64,000 bases of DNA from Opitutaceae bacterium. GTDB lineage: Bacteria > Verrucomicrobiota > Verrucomicrobiia > Opitutales > Opitutaceae. This document shows positions 17,365 to 24,754 of this stretch, piece after piece. Under the pieces are notes generated by a model. It did not search any database. It saw only the letters and a list, made by a program, of their open reading frames with translations, and was not told where the DNA came from. Where the stretch lies: NCBI GenBank assembly GCA_016794785.1, contig JAEUHC010000014.1, positions 372,001-436,000 on the forward strand, in the 5' to 3' direction. A program made the translations under genes and the position numbers. Position 1 is the stretch's first letter; every line of letters starts with the position of its first letter.

Positions 17365-17949
17365 CCCTTTCTTGAAAAAAACGGCCAATGATTCCCGCAG
17401 CAGCGCGCGCGCCCGATAAAGGCGAGTCTCGACCGCCTTGGCCGAACAGCCGGCGACCTCGGCGGCGTCGGCGAGGGACAGGTCTTCGTATTCGCAGAGG
17501 AGCACCGCCGTTTTTAACGGTTCGGGCAGCGCTTCGACGGCCGACCGCACCGTTTGCGCGGTCTCGGCGCGAACCAAGTCCGAGTCAGGTGCCGTCTCGG
17601 ATGGGTCCGTAATGTGTTCGCTTGCCGCCACGACTCCGGCTTCATCGAGCGGCATCGCCGGCCGAACTTTGCGGCGGCGGATGCCGTCGCGGCAGAGATT
17701 GAGCGCGATGGAAAAGAGCCAGGTCGAGAATTTCGCGCCGGGGCGGAATTTCGCGCGATGCTGATAGACCCGGACAAAGGTTTCCTGCGCTACATCGAGC
17801 GCATCCGCTTCGTTGCCGAGGGAGCGATAGATGAAACGGCGCAGCGGAATTTGCCACCGGCTCATCAATGCGGTCAGCGCGAGGTCATCGCCCGCTTGCA
17901 GACGTGCCATCAATTCGCCGTCGGCGGGAGATGTCTCGGAGTCAGTCAC
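17362..17949 (-). CDS. ECF-type sigma factor (CnrH-like), module 2
   Basis: 195 residues from GTG 17949, which overlaps the preceding stop as GTGA. Region 2: MARLQAGDDLALTALMSRWQ, DALDVAQETFVRVYQHRAKF, STWLFSIALNLCRDGIRRR. Region 4: SAVEALPEPLKTAVLLCEYE and the helix-turn-helix LADAAEVAGCSAKAVETRLY. The region 4 recognition helix differs clearly from that of the first sigma factor (TTPKAVELRI), so the two may read slightly different -35 boxes. Last gene of the second Y-X-H-like set and directly followed by the cus operon, which it most likely controls. Confidence 0.92.
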   Translation of the reverse strand: MTDSETSPADGELMARLQAGDDLALTALMSRWQIPLRRFIYRSLGNEADALDVAQETFVRVYQHRAKFRPGAKFSTWLFSIALNLCRDGIRRRKVRPAMPLDEAGVVAASEHITDPSETAPDSDLVRAETAQTVRSAVEALPEPLKTAVLLCEYEDLSLADAAEVAGCSAKAVETRLYRARALLRESLAVFFKKG

Positions 17950-18410
17950 CGGGAGGCGGCGAACATCCCGGCCGGGTCGCCCTCCATGAGCTGCATCTTG
18001 ATCATGTCCAGATAGCGCCGGCCCTGTTCGGCCGACATGCACGCGGCCACATCGTAGGCGTATTTTAGCATCGAGGCGTGACACTCACCCTGGAGGCGCG
18101 CCTGTTCGGCAATGGCTGCGCCCGCCTCAGAGGACCACGCCAACTGCTTCTTGAGCAAATCATCGAGCTGCCGCCGCACGGCAATGTAGCGGTTGCAATG
18201 TTCGGCGCACACGGGGCGATACGCGTGGTGCAGGGCAAGCACCTTCTCGTATTGCGCCGCCGTGAGCGCGAACTCCCGCTTCAGCCAACCCAGCTCGGCA
18301 TCCGTGCCGTCGGGAGTGATGACTGCGACCATCGCGCGGCGATAGCAGACCAAATAAGTCGTCGCTCCGATTGCGACAGCGAGGGCCAGCAGGATGATCA
18401 GCTTCTTCAT
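17946..18410 (-). CDS. Periplasmic metal sensor (CnrX-like), module 2
   Basis: 154 residues: signal anchor MKKLIILLALAVAIGATTYL, then a helical periplasmic domain (WLKREFALTAAQYEKVLALH, CAEHCNRYIAVRRQLDDLLK, MSAEQGRRYLDMIKMQLMEG). It has the Spy/CnrX layout and a dense set of possible soft-metal ligands not present in module 1: CAEHC, GECHASM, ACM and MIKMQLM. This Cys/His/Met wealth suits Cu(I) or Ag(I) sensing. Overlaps the upstream CnrY-like gene by ATGA and the sigma gene by GTGA, so all three should be made in step. Confidence 0.85.
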   Translation of the reverse strand: MKKLIILLALAVAIGATTYLVCYRRAMVAVITPDGTDAELGWLKREFALTAAQYEKVLALHHAYRPVCAEHCNRYIAVRRQLDDLLKKQLAWSSEAGAAIAEQARLQGECHASMLKYAYDVAACMSAEQGRRYLDMIKMQLMEGDPAGMFAASR

Positions 18411-18751
18411 CGCGGCATCCCCGAACTGACAGCCATCGTGAGCGGATCAATCGAGGCGAGGTATTGCCGGGCGGAATCCACCCGGTGTTGTTCGCGCATG
18501 TGTCCGGCTCGCAGGTTGGCGGCCGCGATGCTGAGTGTCACGGTCACGACGAGCAGCGCTGAGGCGTAGGCGGGTTTGGGCAGTTGCACGACAAGCCATT
18601 CGCGCAGCCTGCCCCAAATCCCAGCCGTCGCGCGCTCTTCCTGCGCGGAAATTCGCGCCCAGACGGTGGCGTTGAAACCGGGAGCGGGAGGCGGCGACAC
18701 CTGCCACGCGCGGAGCACCTCCCGTAATTTTGGATCTTGGTCGTTATTCAT
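18407..18751 (-). CDS. Single-pass membrane protein, CnrY-like anti-sigma candidate, module 2
   Basis: 114 residues: cytoplasmic N-terminus (MNNDQDPKLREVLRAWQVSP, then FNATVWARISAQEERA), one membrane helix (YASALLVVTVTLSIAAANL) and a short periplasmic tail rich in His/Arg. Same layout as 8817-9155, including the Pro-rich region and the VWxxI motif. First gene of the module. No TGAGGG-type site was found directly in front; it follows the exported protein gene 18818-19117 in the same direction and may be read from site 5. Confidence 0.7.
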   Translation of the reverse strand: MNNDQDPKLREVLRAWQVSPPPAPGFNATVWARISAQEERATAGIWGRLREWLVVQLPKPAYASALLVVTVTLSIAAANLRAGHMREQHRVDSARQYLASIDPLTMAVSSGMPR

Positions 18752-18817
18752 GGCGTAGGAGGATTCGGCCTTCGTTGGATGGGTTGAATACCGGACGAGA
18801 GCTGTTTCAGCGCGAGT

Positions 18818-19117
18818 TCAACCCTTGGCTGCACTAGCGCACGCCTGCTGGCAGCGCCAGTCGTTCTTCATCATCTCAGGCGTGCAGGTGACGACGGAGT
18901 AAGGCGCTTGTTTGTAGGCCGCGCCTTTGGGCACAAACATGCGGCTGCACGTCAGGCCGGAGTCAGACGGTGGCATCGCCGGGCGGGCCGGGGCCGTCAC
19001 ACTCGCAGGCTTGGCTGCGGGACGATTCCAGAATTGCGGGCCGGGGCCGGCGACGGCTGCCGCGCTAAAAGTGCCACCGAGGGCGGCAACAAGAATGAAT
19101 TTCGCGAGAGTTTTCAT
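18818..19117 (-). CDS. Small exported Cys-rich protein, tandem paralogue A
   Basis: 99 residues. Signal peptide MKTLAKFILVAALGGTFSAA ending AVA, mature start GPGPQFWNR. Four Cys are spaced as LTCSRMFVP, VVTCTPEMM, RCQQAC, which could form two disulfides or a metal site. The neighbour at 19213-19491 has the same plan (GPGPQYWNR, LTCDHMLVR, NCTPDML, ECQSAC), so the two arose by tandem duplication. Each has its own ECF-type promoter site. I do not recognise the family; a periplasmic metal-binding or stress protein is the best guess. Confidence 0.8.
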   Translation of the reverse strand: MKTLAKFILVAALGGTFSAAAVAGPGPQFWNRPAAKPASVTAPARPAMPPSDSGLTCSRMFVPKGAAYKQAPYSVVTCTPEMMKNDWRCQQACASAAKG

Positions 19118-19156
19118 AGTAAGGGCGGATTGGTAACTAAGGTTGGTTTTGAGGGT

Positions 19157-19184
19157 GATACGCCGCAGCGGGGAAAATCCCTTG
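19157..19184 (-). promoter_or_regulatory. ECF-type promoter site 5
   Basis: Minus strand: CAAGGG (19184-19179; the only site of six not reading TGAGGG), 16 bases, CGTATC (19162-19157), then ACC. About 40 bases before the start at 19117. Confidence 0.5.
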
Positions 19185-19212
19185 GATTAACTTTTTCCCG
19201 CGAGCTTTGCGG

Positions 19213-19491
19213 TCAGGAACGGCAGGCGCTCTGGCACTCCGGATCGGATTTCAGCATGTCCGGCGTGCAGTTCACCGAAATCCACGCCGGACTCCCGCGA
19301 CCGGGGCCGGTGTTACGCACCAGCATGTGATCGCAGGTCAGGACGGTGCCGTCGTTGACTGGTTTGGCGAACGTCGGAGCCGGGGTTGAGGTCGAGCGAT
19401 TCCAATACTGCGGGCCAGGGCCGGCGATGGCCGCAGCGCTAAAAGCGAAGCCGAGAACGGCGACGAGGAGAGATTTCGGGAGGGTTTTCAT
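19213..19491 (-). CDS. Small exported Cys-rich protein, tandem paralogue B
   Basis: 92 residues. Signal peptide MKTLPKSLLVAVLGFAFSAA ending AIA; mature start GPGPQYWNRSTSTPAP. Four Cys in LTCDHMLVR, VNCTPDML and ECQSACRS, matching paralogue A one gene downstream. The linker between the aromatic N-terminus and the first Cys is variable. Preceded by promoter-like site 6, so both copies appear to be under the same control while staying separately transcribed. Function unknown. Confidence 0.8.
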   Translation of the reverse strand: MKTLPKSLLVAVLGFAFSAAAIAGPGPQYWNRSTSTPAPTFAKPVNDGTVLTCDHMLVRNTGPGRGSPAWISVNCTPDMLKSDPECQSACRS

Positions 19492-19537
19492 GATGGTATT
19501 TTAATTGGCCGGATTGAACTAACCCGGTTGCAATCGT

Positions 19538-19565
19538 GATACGCGCCGGAGCGCCGAAACCCTCA
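19538..19565 (-). promoter_or_regulatory. ECF-type promoter site 6
   Basis: Minus strand: TGAGGG (19565-19560), 16 bases, CGTATC (19543-19538), then ACG. Matches site 4 in boxes and spacing. About 45 bases before the start at 19491. Confidence 0.6.
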
Positions 19566-19852
19566 TAACTTTGCGTGGAGGCGAAAACTTGGTGCCAAGA
19601 TCGGTGCAAGCTCTACGCTCAGGAAAATTTCGGTCCGTTGCACCGTCGTGCCGGTCGCACGGACGGTGGACGCTGCCTCGCCGCCTTGGAGGCGGGGTTT
19701 ACCCTACTTCTCATCGTGCGCCATCCCTTGGCGCAACCCGAGAAGGTTCGCGCAGGCGACGGCAAGCGTGCCTCTGTGCATCCGCACCGTGAGAAAGTGT
19801 CTTTAACGCCGAAACGTAAACGCGACGACCCGATCAACGCACATAAGCACAG
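19566..19852. other. Intergenic stretch, no supported gene
   Basis: Short frames exist on both strands (up to 96 codons) but none has a signal peptide, recognisable domain or plausible start, and they overlap one another. It separates the P1B-ATPase/TolC unit from the duplicated exported proteins. It contains the upstream side of promoter site 6 and nothing else that I can name. Confidence 0.4.
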
Positions 19853-21199
19853 CTATCTCCCGTAGCCCACTTCACCGACACCCGTCGCCCAGCGCAGTTG
19901 AGCAATGGCGACGTTGAAACCGTGGTTGGCGCGAAGTTGACTGGTTTGCGCCGTCGTCAGCTCTACCTGCGAACGCAATACGTCAAGCTGCGTCGCCGCG
20001 CCAACATCATAACGCGCCGTTGCGAGGCGTGCGGACTCCACGGCTTGGTCGACGGTCTTTTGCGCCGCAGCGCTGAGTTCGGTGGCTTGTTGGAGCGCGG
20101 AGAATGCGCGGCGCACCTCGACCTCGACGGTGAGCCGGGCCTCGCTCTCCGAGAGTTGAGCGATGGCGTCCTGCGCTTCCGCCTGCATCACCCGGCCCGG
20201 CACTGCACGGCCCTGAATCTCCAAGTGTGACTGAGCGCCAACGAAAAATCCCTCGCGGGAGTCTCTGAATCGTTCGTTGTTACCCGTGCGAAGGTCGTAT
20301 CCGCCTTTCGCCTTGAGATCGGGCAGGTATCCAGCCCGAGCCACTTTGACGCCGGCGTGCGCAGCGGCGATGAGTTTGGCGAGTCGCTGGAGGTCGGGTC
20401 GGTTGGACCACGCGGCTACGAACGATTTTTCCAAGTCGAAAGTGACCGGCTCAACCGCGAGGTTTCCGACGAATTCCGGCACTTTGCGCGCGGATTCGGG
20501 ATCGTTCGTCGTGAAGCCCAAGACGCGTCGGAGATCCTCGACGGCGAGCCGGAAATCGTTGCGTGCCTGAATAAGGGGAACCTTCGCATTCGCCACCGCT
20601 ACTTCGGCGCGCAGCCTTTCGAAATCAGAGGTCGTGCCTGCCTCAGCCCGCGCAGTGGTGGTATGGAGCTGGCTCTTCAGGAGAGCCAAGTTCTGCTCCT
20701 GCACCAAGACTTGCTCACGCGCGAGGAGAACGTTGTAGAAGCCCACGCGGACATTGAGCAGGGCCTCGTTCACGGTCGCCTTGAGTTCAAGGATGGCGGC
20801 TTCGCGCACAAGTTCCGCGCCAGTGATCGACGCGCGCACGCGTCCTCCGGAATACACCGTCTGCGTCACCGTCAGGCCCATGCGCCACGAATGGCCCGCG
20901 GGAAGAAACACGGGCGGCTGTCCCGTCGCCGTCTGCACCACCGGAACGTCGCTCTGCTGGTAGCTGCCCGCGCCCGCGACATTGGGCAGGCCGGCAGCGC
21001 TCACTGTGCTGACAATCCCGTGCTGCTCGCGAATTCGCTCCCGAGCCTGACGGATAGCGAAGTTGTGCTCGAGGGCGAACGAGATCGCGGAAGGAAGGTC
21101 GAGTCGGTCGGGCGCAGCGAGCGGCGCAGCCAACGCCGCGAAGCCGGAAACAACTGGCAACAGGAAGGCGAATGCGAGCGGCATGAAACGAGCATTCAT
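19853..21199 (-). CDS. TolC-family outer membrane protein paired with the P1B-ATPase
   Basis: 448 residues with a signal peptide (MNARFMPLAFAFLLPVVSGF). Both OEP repeats are visible: LDLPSAISFALEHNFAIRQA, RASITGAELVREAAILELKA, and in the second half AAHAGVKVARAGYLPDLKA and VEVRRAFSALQQATELSAAA. The start at 21199 is one base past the stop of the P-type ATPase gene, so the two are certainly in one transcription unit. There is no adaptor or RND gene with them; the channel may lend itself to the other pumps or move metal released to the periplasm by the ATPase. Confidence 0.9.
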   Translation of the reverse strand: MNARFMPLAFAFLLPVVSGFAALAAPLAAPDRLDLPSAISFALEHNFAIRQARERIREQHGIVSTVSAAGLPNVAGAGSYQQSDVPVVQTATGQPPVFLPAGHSWRMGLTVTQTVYSGGRVRASITGAELVREAAILELKATVNEALLNVRVGFYNVLLAREQVLVQEQNLALLKSQLHTTTARAEAGTTSDFERLRAEVAVANAKVPLIQARNDFRLAVEDLRRVLGFTTNDPESARKVPEFVGNLAVEPVTFDLEKSFVAAWSNRPDLQRLAKLIAAAHAGVKVARAGYLPDLKAKGGYDLRTGNNERFRDSREGFFVGAQSHLEIQGRAVPGRVMQAEAQDAIAQLSESEARLTVEVEVRRAFSALQQATELSAAAQKTVDQAVESARLATARYDVGAATQLDVLRSQVELTTAQTSQLRANHGFNVAIAQLRWATGVGEVGYGR

Positions 21200-21200
21200 T

Positions 21201-23240
21201 TCAGCGAGCGAAAACCCTCGCAGGGGACGGCGGCCTGACCGGTGCCTCGGATTTGGTGCGAAGAAGACGGAGCGCATTTGCGACCACGAGCAGCGTGGCG
21301 CCGGTGTCCGCCATGATGGCGAGCCAGAGGCTTGCATAGCCTAGCAGCGTCAGAACGAGAAAAATGAGCTTTAGCGAAAGGGAAAAGGCGATGTTGAACC
21401 GGATAATCGCCAGCGTCCGCCGGCCGAGCCGGATCGTCTCGGCGATCTGCGCGAGGTCATCCTGCATGAGCGCGATGTCGGCCGTCTCGATCGCGGCGTC
21501 CGTTCCGGCGACGCCCATCGCGATGCCGACGGTGGCGGTCGCCATCGCGGGGGCGTCGTTCACGCCATCGCCGACCATGCCGACCACGCCGTATTTTTCG
21601 CGCAGTGCCTTCACCGCTCCGACCTTGTCGTCGGGCAAGAGATCGCCACGCGGATCATCGATCCCGACTTGCTTGGCGATAAAGTCCACCGTGCGTTGGT
21701 TGTCGCCGCTCAACATCATCACCGATGCCACGCCCGCCTCGTGGAGCGCGCGAATCGCGTCCGCCGCATTTGCCCGGAGTGTGTCGCCGATGGCGACGAT
21801 GCCGAGCACTTCACCCTTGCAGCCGTCGTGCGGCCGGTGCCCGACCACGACGACGGAATGGCCGCGGCTTTCAATCGTCGCGAGCCGCTGCTCGATCTCT
21901 TCGCTGCATACGCCGAGTTCGTGCGCGAAGCGGTGATTGCCGACGAAGTGGGGATGTCCGTCAACTACCCCTTCTGCTCCACGCCCGGACTGGTTCTTGT
22001 AGCTTTCGGCGCGGGGAAAGGCGATGCCGAGCTTTTCCGCGTGTTGCACAATCGCGACGGCCAACGGGTGAGCCGAGTGCGCGTCGATTGACGCCGCGAT
22101 GCGTAGAACGTCCTTTTCGACGCTTTTGCCGATCAACTCGACACCCTGCACCTTTGGTTTCCCTTCTGTGATTGTGCCCGTCTTATCGACCGCGAGCGCT
22201 TTTAGCTTTGCGATGGATTCCAAGTGGGCTCCACCCTTCACAAGCACGCCGCGCTTCGCCAAGGCGGTCAGCCCGGCGACGATGCTCACCGGCGTGGAGA
22301 TGACGAGCGCGCACGGACACGCGATGATCAGCAGCACGCAGGCCTTGTAGAGCCATTGCGACCAGTCTCCGCCCATGAGCAGCGGCGGAATCAGAAAAAC
22401 GAGCAACGCGGCGAGCGTAACGATGGGGGTGTAGTAACGCGCGAAGAGATCCACGAAGCGCTGCGTGGGGGCCTTTTGCTCCTGCGCCTCTTTCACGAGG
22501 CGGATGATCTTGGCCAGCGTGGTATCGCCCGCCGATTTGGTTACGCGGATTTCAAGCGAGCCTTCTCCGTTGATGGTCCCCGCAAAGACGGTGTCGCCGG
22601 ATTTCTTGTCCACCGGAACCGACTCACCTGTGATGGGAGCTTGGTTCACGGCGGATTCGCCACGCACAACTTCGCCGTCGAGCGGAATGCCCATGCCGGA
22701 TTTCACCGCGACGATTTCTTCGGGCTTCACGTCCGCCACCGGCACCTCGATGAAGTTTCCCCCGCGGTTCACCGTCGCGCTCTTCGGGGCGATTTCGAGC
22801 AGCGCCTCCACGGCGCGCCGGGCACGACGATCCGCCCAGCCTTCGAGCCACTCTGCCACGCCGAAGAGGAATACGACAGCCGACGCTTCGATCCACTCGC
22901 CGATGACGGACGCGCCGACCGCAGCGATGACCACAAGGAGGTTTATGTCCGGGCGGAATCGGAGCAGCGCGCGGCCGGCCTTGGGCAGCAAAAACCAACC
23001 GCCCGCCACCATGCCACCAACGGCCAAAGCGGCGACTCCCTTCTTTTCCAAAAGATTCAGCCACTCCGCAATCAACCCGACTCCCACCAATGTTCCCGAA
23101 GCCACCAAGCTGATCGACTCCGCGCGGCTGCTGCCATGCGTGTGGCCCTCGTGCTCACCCTCTGCGTGGTCGTGACCGGCATGAGGATCCTGATCGCCAC
23201 TCTCAATTCTGGATTCGGTGGGAGCGTGATTCGGTTTCAT
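21201..23240 (-). CDS. P1B-type Zn/Cd/Pb-transporting ATPase (ZntA/CadA-like)
   Basis: 679 residues. The N-terminus has no CxxC metal-binding domain but a His/Glu/Asp-rich segment (DPHAGHDHAEGEHEGHTHG). Then the usual order: TM pair, actuator loop (ITGESVP), CPC membrane motif (LLIIACPCALVIS), phosphorylation site DKTGTIT, the HP motif (AHSAHPLA), GDGVNDAPA, and a last helix with ADTGATLLVVANALRL. CPC together with the final DxG helix places it in the P1B-2 group, which exports Zn(II), Cd(II) and Pb(II) from the cytoplasm. First gene of a unit with a TolC-type gene one base downstream. Confidence 0.95.
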   Translation of the reverse strand: MKPNHAPTESRIESGDQDPHAGHDHAEGEHEGHTHGSSRAESISLVASGTLVGVGLIAEWLNLLEKKGVAALAVGGMVAGGWFLLPKAGRALLRFRPDINLLVVIAAVGASVIGEWIEASAVVFLFGVAEWLEGWADRRARRAVEALLEIAPKSATVNRGGNFIEVPVADVKPEEIVAVKSGMGIPLDGEVVRGESAVNQAPITGESVPVDKKSGDTVFAGTINGEGSLEIRVTKSAGDTTLAKIIRLVKEAQEQKAPTQRFVDLFARYYTPIVTLAALLVFLIPPLLMGGDWSQWLYKACVLLIIACPCALVISTPVSIVAGLTALAKRGVLVKGGAHLESIAKLKALAVDKTGTITEGKPKVQGVELIGKSVEKDVLRIAASIDAHSAHPLAVAIVQHAEKLGIAFPRAESYKNQSGRGAEGVVDGHPHFVGNHRFAHELGVCSEEIEQRLATIESRGHSVVVVGHRPHDGCKGEVLGIVAIGDTLRANAADAIRALHEAGVASVMMLSGDNQRTVDFIAKQVGIDDPRGDLLPDDKVGAVKALREKYGVVGMVGDGVNDAPAMATATVGIAMGVAGTDAAIETADIALMQDDLAQIAETIRLGRRTLAIIRFNIAFSLSLKLIFLVLTLLGYASLWLAIMADTGATLLVVANALRLLRTKSEAPVRPPSPARVFAR

Positions 23241-23274
23241 GGGAGATTTGGAGGAGAATATCGTTTAGGTTGCA

Positions 23275-23532
23275 TCAGGGGCTTCGCGCCGCGCGATAAC
23301 CGCGCAGGCGCCAAAAATAACGGACGGTTTCGCACGCGGCCCCGAGGAGCATTCCGCCAAATCCTCCCAGCAGCATGATGATCATCTTCGGCTTTCCGAG
23401 GACGACTTCGGCCAGCAGCGCCACAAGCCAGCCGACAAAAAGCCCCGCAACGATGCCGGTGCCGGCAAATTCAGGCTTCGAGGCACGGCGCGCCCGTTGG
23501 GGTTTGGAGATGTTGGAGGAAGTCAGTCGCAT
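23275..23532 (-). CDS. Small membrane protein, two predicted helices
   Basis: 85 residues starting MRLTSSNISKPQRARRA. A basic N-terminus is followed by two hydrophobic helices (GIVAGLFVGWLVALLAEVVL and MIIMLLGGFGGMLLGAACE) separated by GKPK. It ends with basic residues. An in-frame start at 23571 adds a polar stretch. It lies 34 bases before the P1B-ATPase gene in the same direction and may be co-transcribed. No family recognised. Confidence 0.6.
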   Translation of the reverse strand: MRLTSSNISKPQRARRASKPEFAGTGIVAGLFVGWLVALLAEVVLGKPKMIIMLLGGFGGMLLGAACETVRYFWRLRGYRAARSP

Positions 23533-23581
23533 ATTTCTATCGCGGGGCTCCCGCGGGATGACGGCAAGCATGGTGCCGGTA

Positions 23582-24022
23582 TCACGGATACTTGAACGTG
23601 AGGGTCTCCTCGGCGTCTGTCGCGCCCGACGCCAAAAGGGTGAGAATTACGCGAAAGACGTGCGGCGCACGCACAATGCCCGGTGTGACTAAGGTGTCGC
23701 CTTCACGGTGCAGCGGCGCACGCACGTCGTTCTTCGCTGTATAGTTGAATCGTGCGAGTCCACGTTCCACATCAGGCGGCACGGGCTTCTTTTCCGCGTC
23801 GAAAAATTTCACGACGACTCGCGCCCCGCTTCCTTCCACGTTCACCCAGCCCCCTTTTTTCCGGGCGATGTTCACGCCCGACTTCGGCAGCTCATCCGCT
23901 TTCGTTTTCACGGACCGGTCCGCCTTGGTGGGAACAGGCTCCTTCTGCGCAGGATCGGCGGCGAGCGCAGTTGCCGAAGCGGTAAGCGCGAGCCCCAAGG
24001 TGATGAAGCGGCACGTTCTCAC
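23582..24022 (-). CDS. Exported protein of unknown function
   Basis: 146 residues. Signal peptide MRTCRFITLGLALTASATAL ending AA; then a Lys-rich linker (KEPVPTKADRSVKTKADELP) and a beta-rich domain (GARVVVKFFDAEKKPVPPDV, VRAPLHREGDTLVTPGIVRA, HVFRVILTLLASGATDAEET). The domain is reminiscent of the one in the exported protein at 26830-27303 (EKDRTVTVSFYDKALKPVAL), though similarity is low. Its ATG overlaps the stop of the preceding AGVS-motif gene as ATGA. Confidence 0.7.
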   Translation of the reverse strand: MRTCRFITLGLALTASATALAADPAQKEPVPTKADRSVKTKADELPKSGVNIARKKGGWVNVEGSGARVVVKFFDAEKKPVPPDVERGLARFNYTAKNDVRAPLHREGDTLVTPGIVRAPHVFRVILTLLASGATDAEETLTFKYP

Positions 24023-24450
24023 CGGTGGCGGCCTCCGCCGCGATGGCCAAACCCGCCGATGCGATGGCCTCGGTAGCCGTAGCCTCCTCCACGGTAGATT
24101 CGCGGCCCACGCCGCGCGAGTTGTTCGGGCGAAGCGAGCAGGTAGTCGATCACGCCGTCGCTCACGCCCGCTTCGCGGAGCTGCAAGACCTCGCCGGTTG
24201 TCAGGCGATAGACATCGTCGCGGCGCTTCAAGTGGGCGAGAACCACATTTTCGGGCACACCGCGGCGGCCAAGTTCTCCGAGATCGGCGAGACCAAGACG
24301 CGCGCCGCGCTCAAGCTTGTCGAGCACACCGACATCGGTTCCGTATTGAGCGGCGGCGAGCGCGGTAGTGCGGCGGGCCGCCGTCGCGCAGCCGCTGGAA
24401 AGCACGCCGACGATAGCGGCAAGCATGATCAATGCGTAACGAATTTTCAT
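24019..24450 (-). CDS. AGVS-motif lipoprotein, paralogue 2 of 3
   Basis: 143 residues from MKIRYALIMLAAIVGVLSSG, a lipoprotein signal with Cys right after (SSGC). The shared module follows: GARLGLADLGELGRRGVPEN, VYRLTTGEVLQLREAGVSDG, VIDYLLASP. The tail is Gly/Arg/His/Tyr-rich (YRGGGYGYRGHRIGGFGHRG). Starts at 24459 and 24468 in the same frame only add MRKMNP. Paralogues at 8145-8576 and 24755-25252. The family has a variable tail and three different ways of export, so the conserved part is the helical module. Overlaps the next gene (ATGA). Confidence 0.78.
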   Translation of the reverse strand: MKIRYALIMLAAIVGVLSSGCATAARRTTALAAAQYGTDVGVLDKLERGARLGLADLGELGRRGVPENVVLAHLKRRDDVYRLTTGEVLQLREAGVSDGVIDYLLASPEQLARRGPRIYRGGGYGYRGHRIGGFGHRGGGRHR

Positions 24451-24523
24451 AGGATTCATCTTTCTCATCTACTGCCTCGCCCTTCGTGAAGTCGGGGCAG
24501 CGGTTAGCATTGAGGGTGTTTTC

Positions 24524-24724
24524 TCAGCGTCCTCGGCGCCCTTGGGAGGTGGGGAATCGCATCCCCATATTGCCGCCGCCGGGCAGCCGAGAGCCTTGGG
24601 ACGAACCAAAAACTCCCTGATTGGAGCGGCGCGGAGTTGATGGCGACGAAGTGCTGTCGGTGGTGGCGCAGCCGGTGGCGAGCAGTGCGACGGCGGCGCA
24701 CAGAAGAACGCGGAGTGTTTTCAT
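24524..24724 (-). CDS. Small lipoprotein
   Basis: 66 residues: MKTLRVLLCAAVALLATGC is a clean lipoprotein signal (LATGC), followed by a Ser/Thr/Pro-rich and then Gly/Arg-rich tail (RLPGGGNMGMRFPTSQGRRG). Disordered after the lipidated Cys. Lies between two AGVS-motif genes in the same direction. No function can be given. Confidence 0.65.
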   Translation of the reverse strand: MKTLRVLLCAAVALLATGCATTDSTSSPSTPRRSNQGVFGSSQGSRLPGGGNMGMRFPTSQGRRGR

Positions 24725-24754
24725 GAGGTGGTTTTGATTTTGCGGGTTAGCTGT

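Noticed and set aside
19571..19865. Short plus-strand frames (73-96 codons)
   Set aside because: Mutually overlapping, no signal or domain, and they cross the end of the TolC gene on the other strand.
24511..24540. A further TGAGGG on the plus strand
   Set aside because: No CGTA-type box at 16-17 bases and no plus-strand gene downstream.
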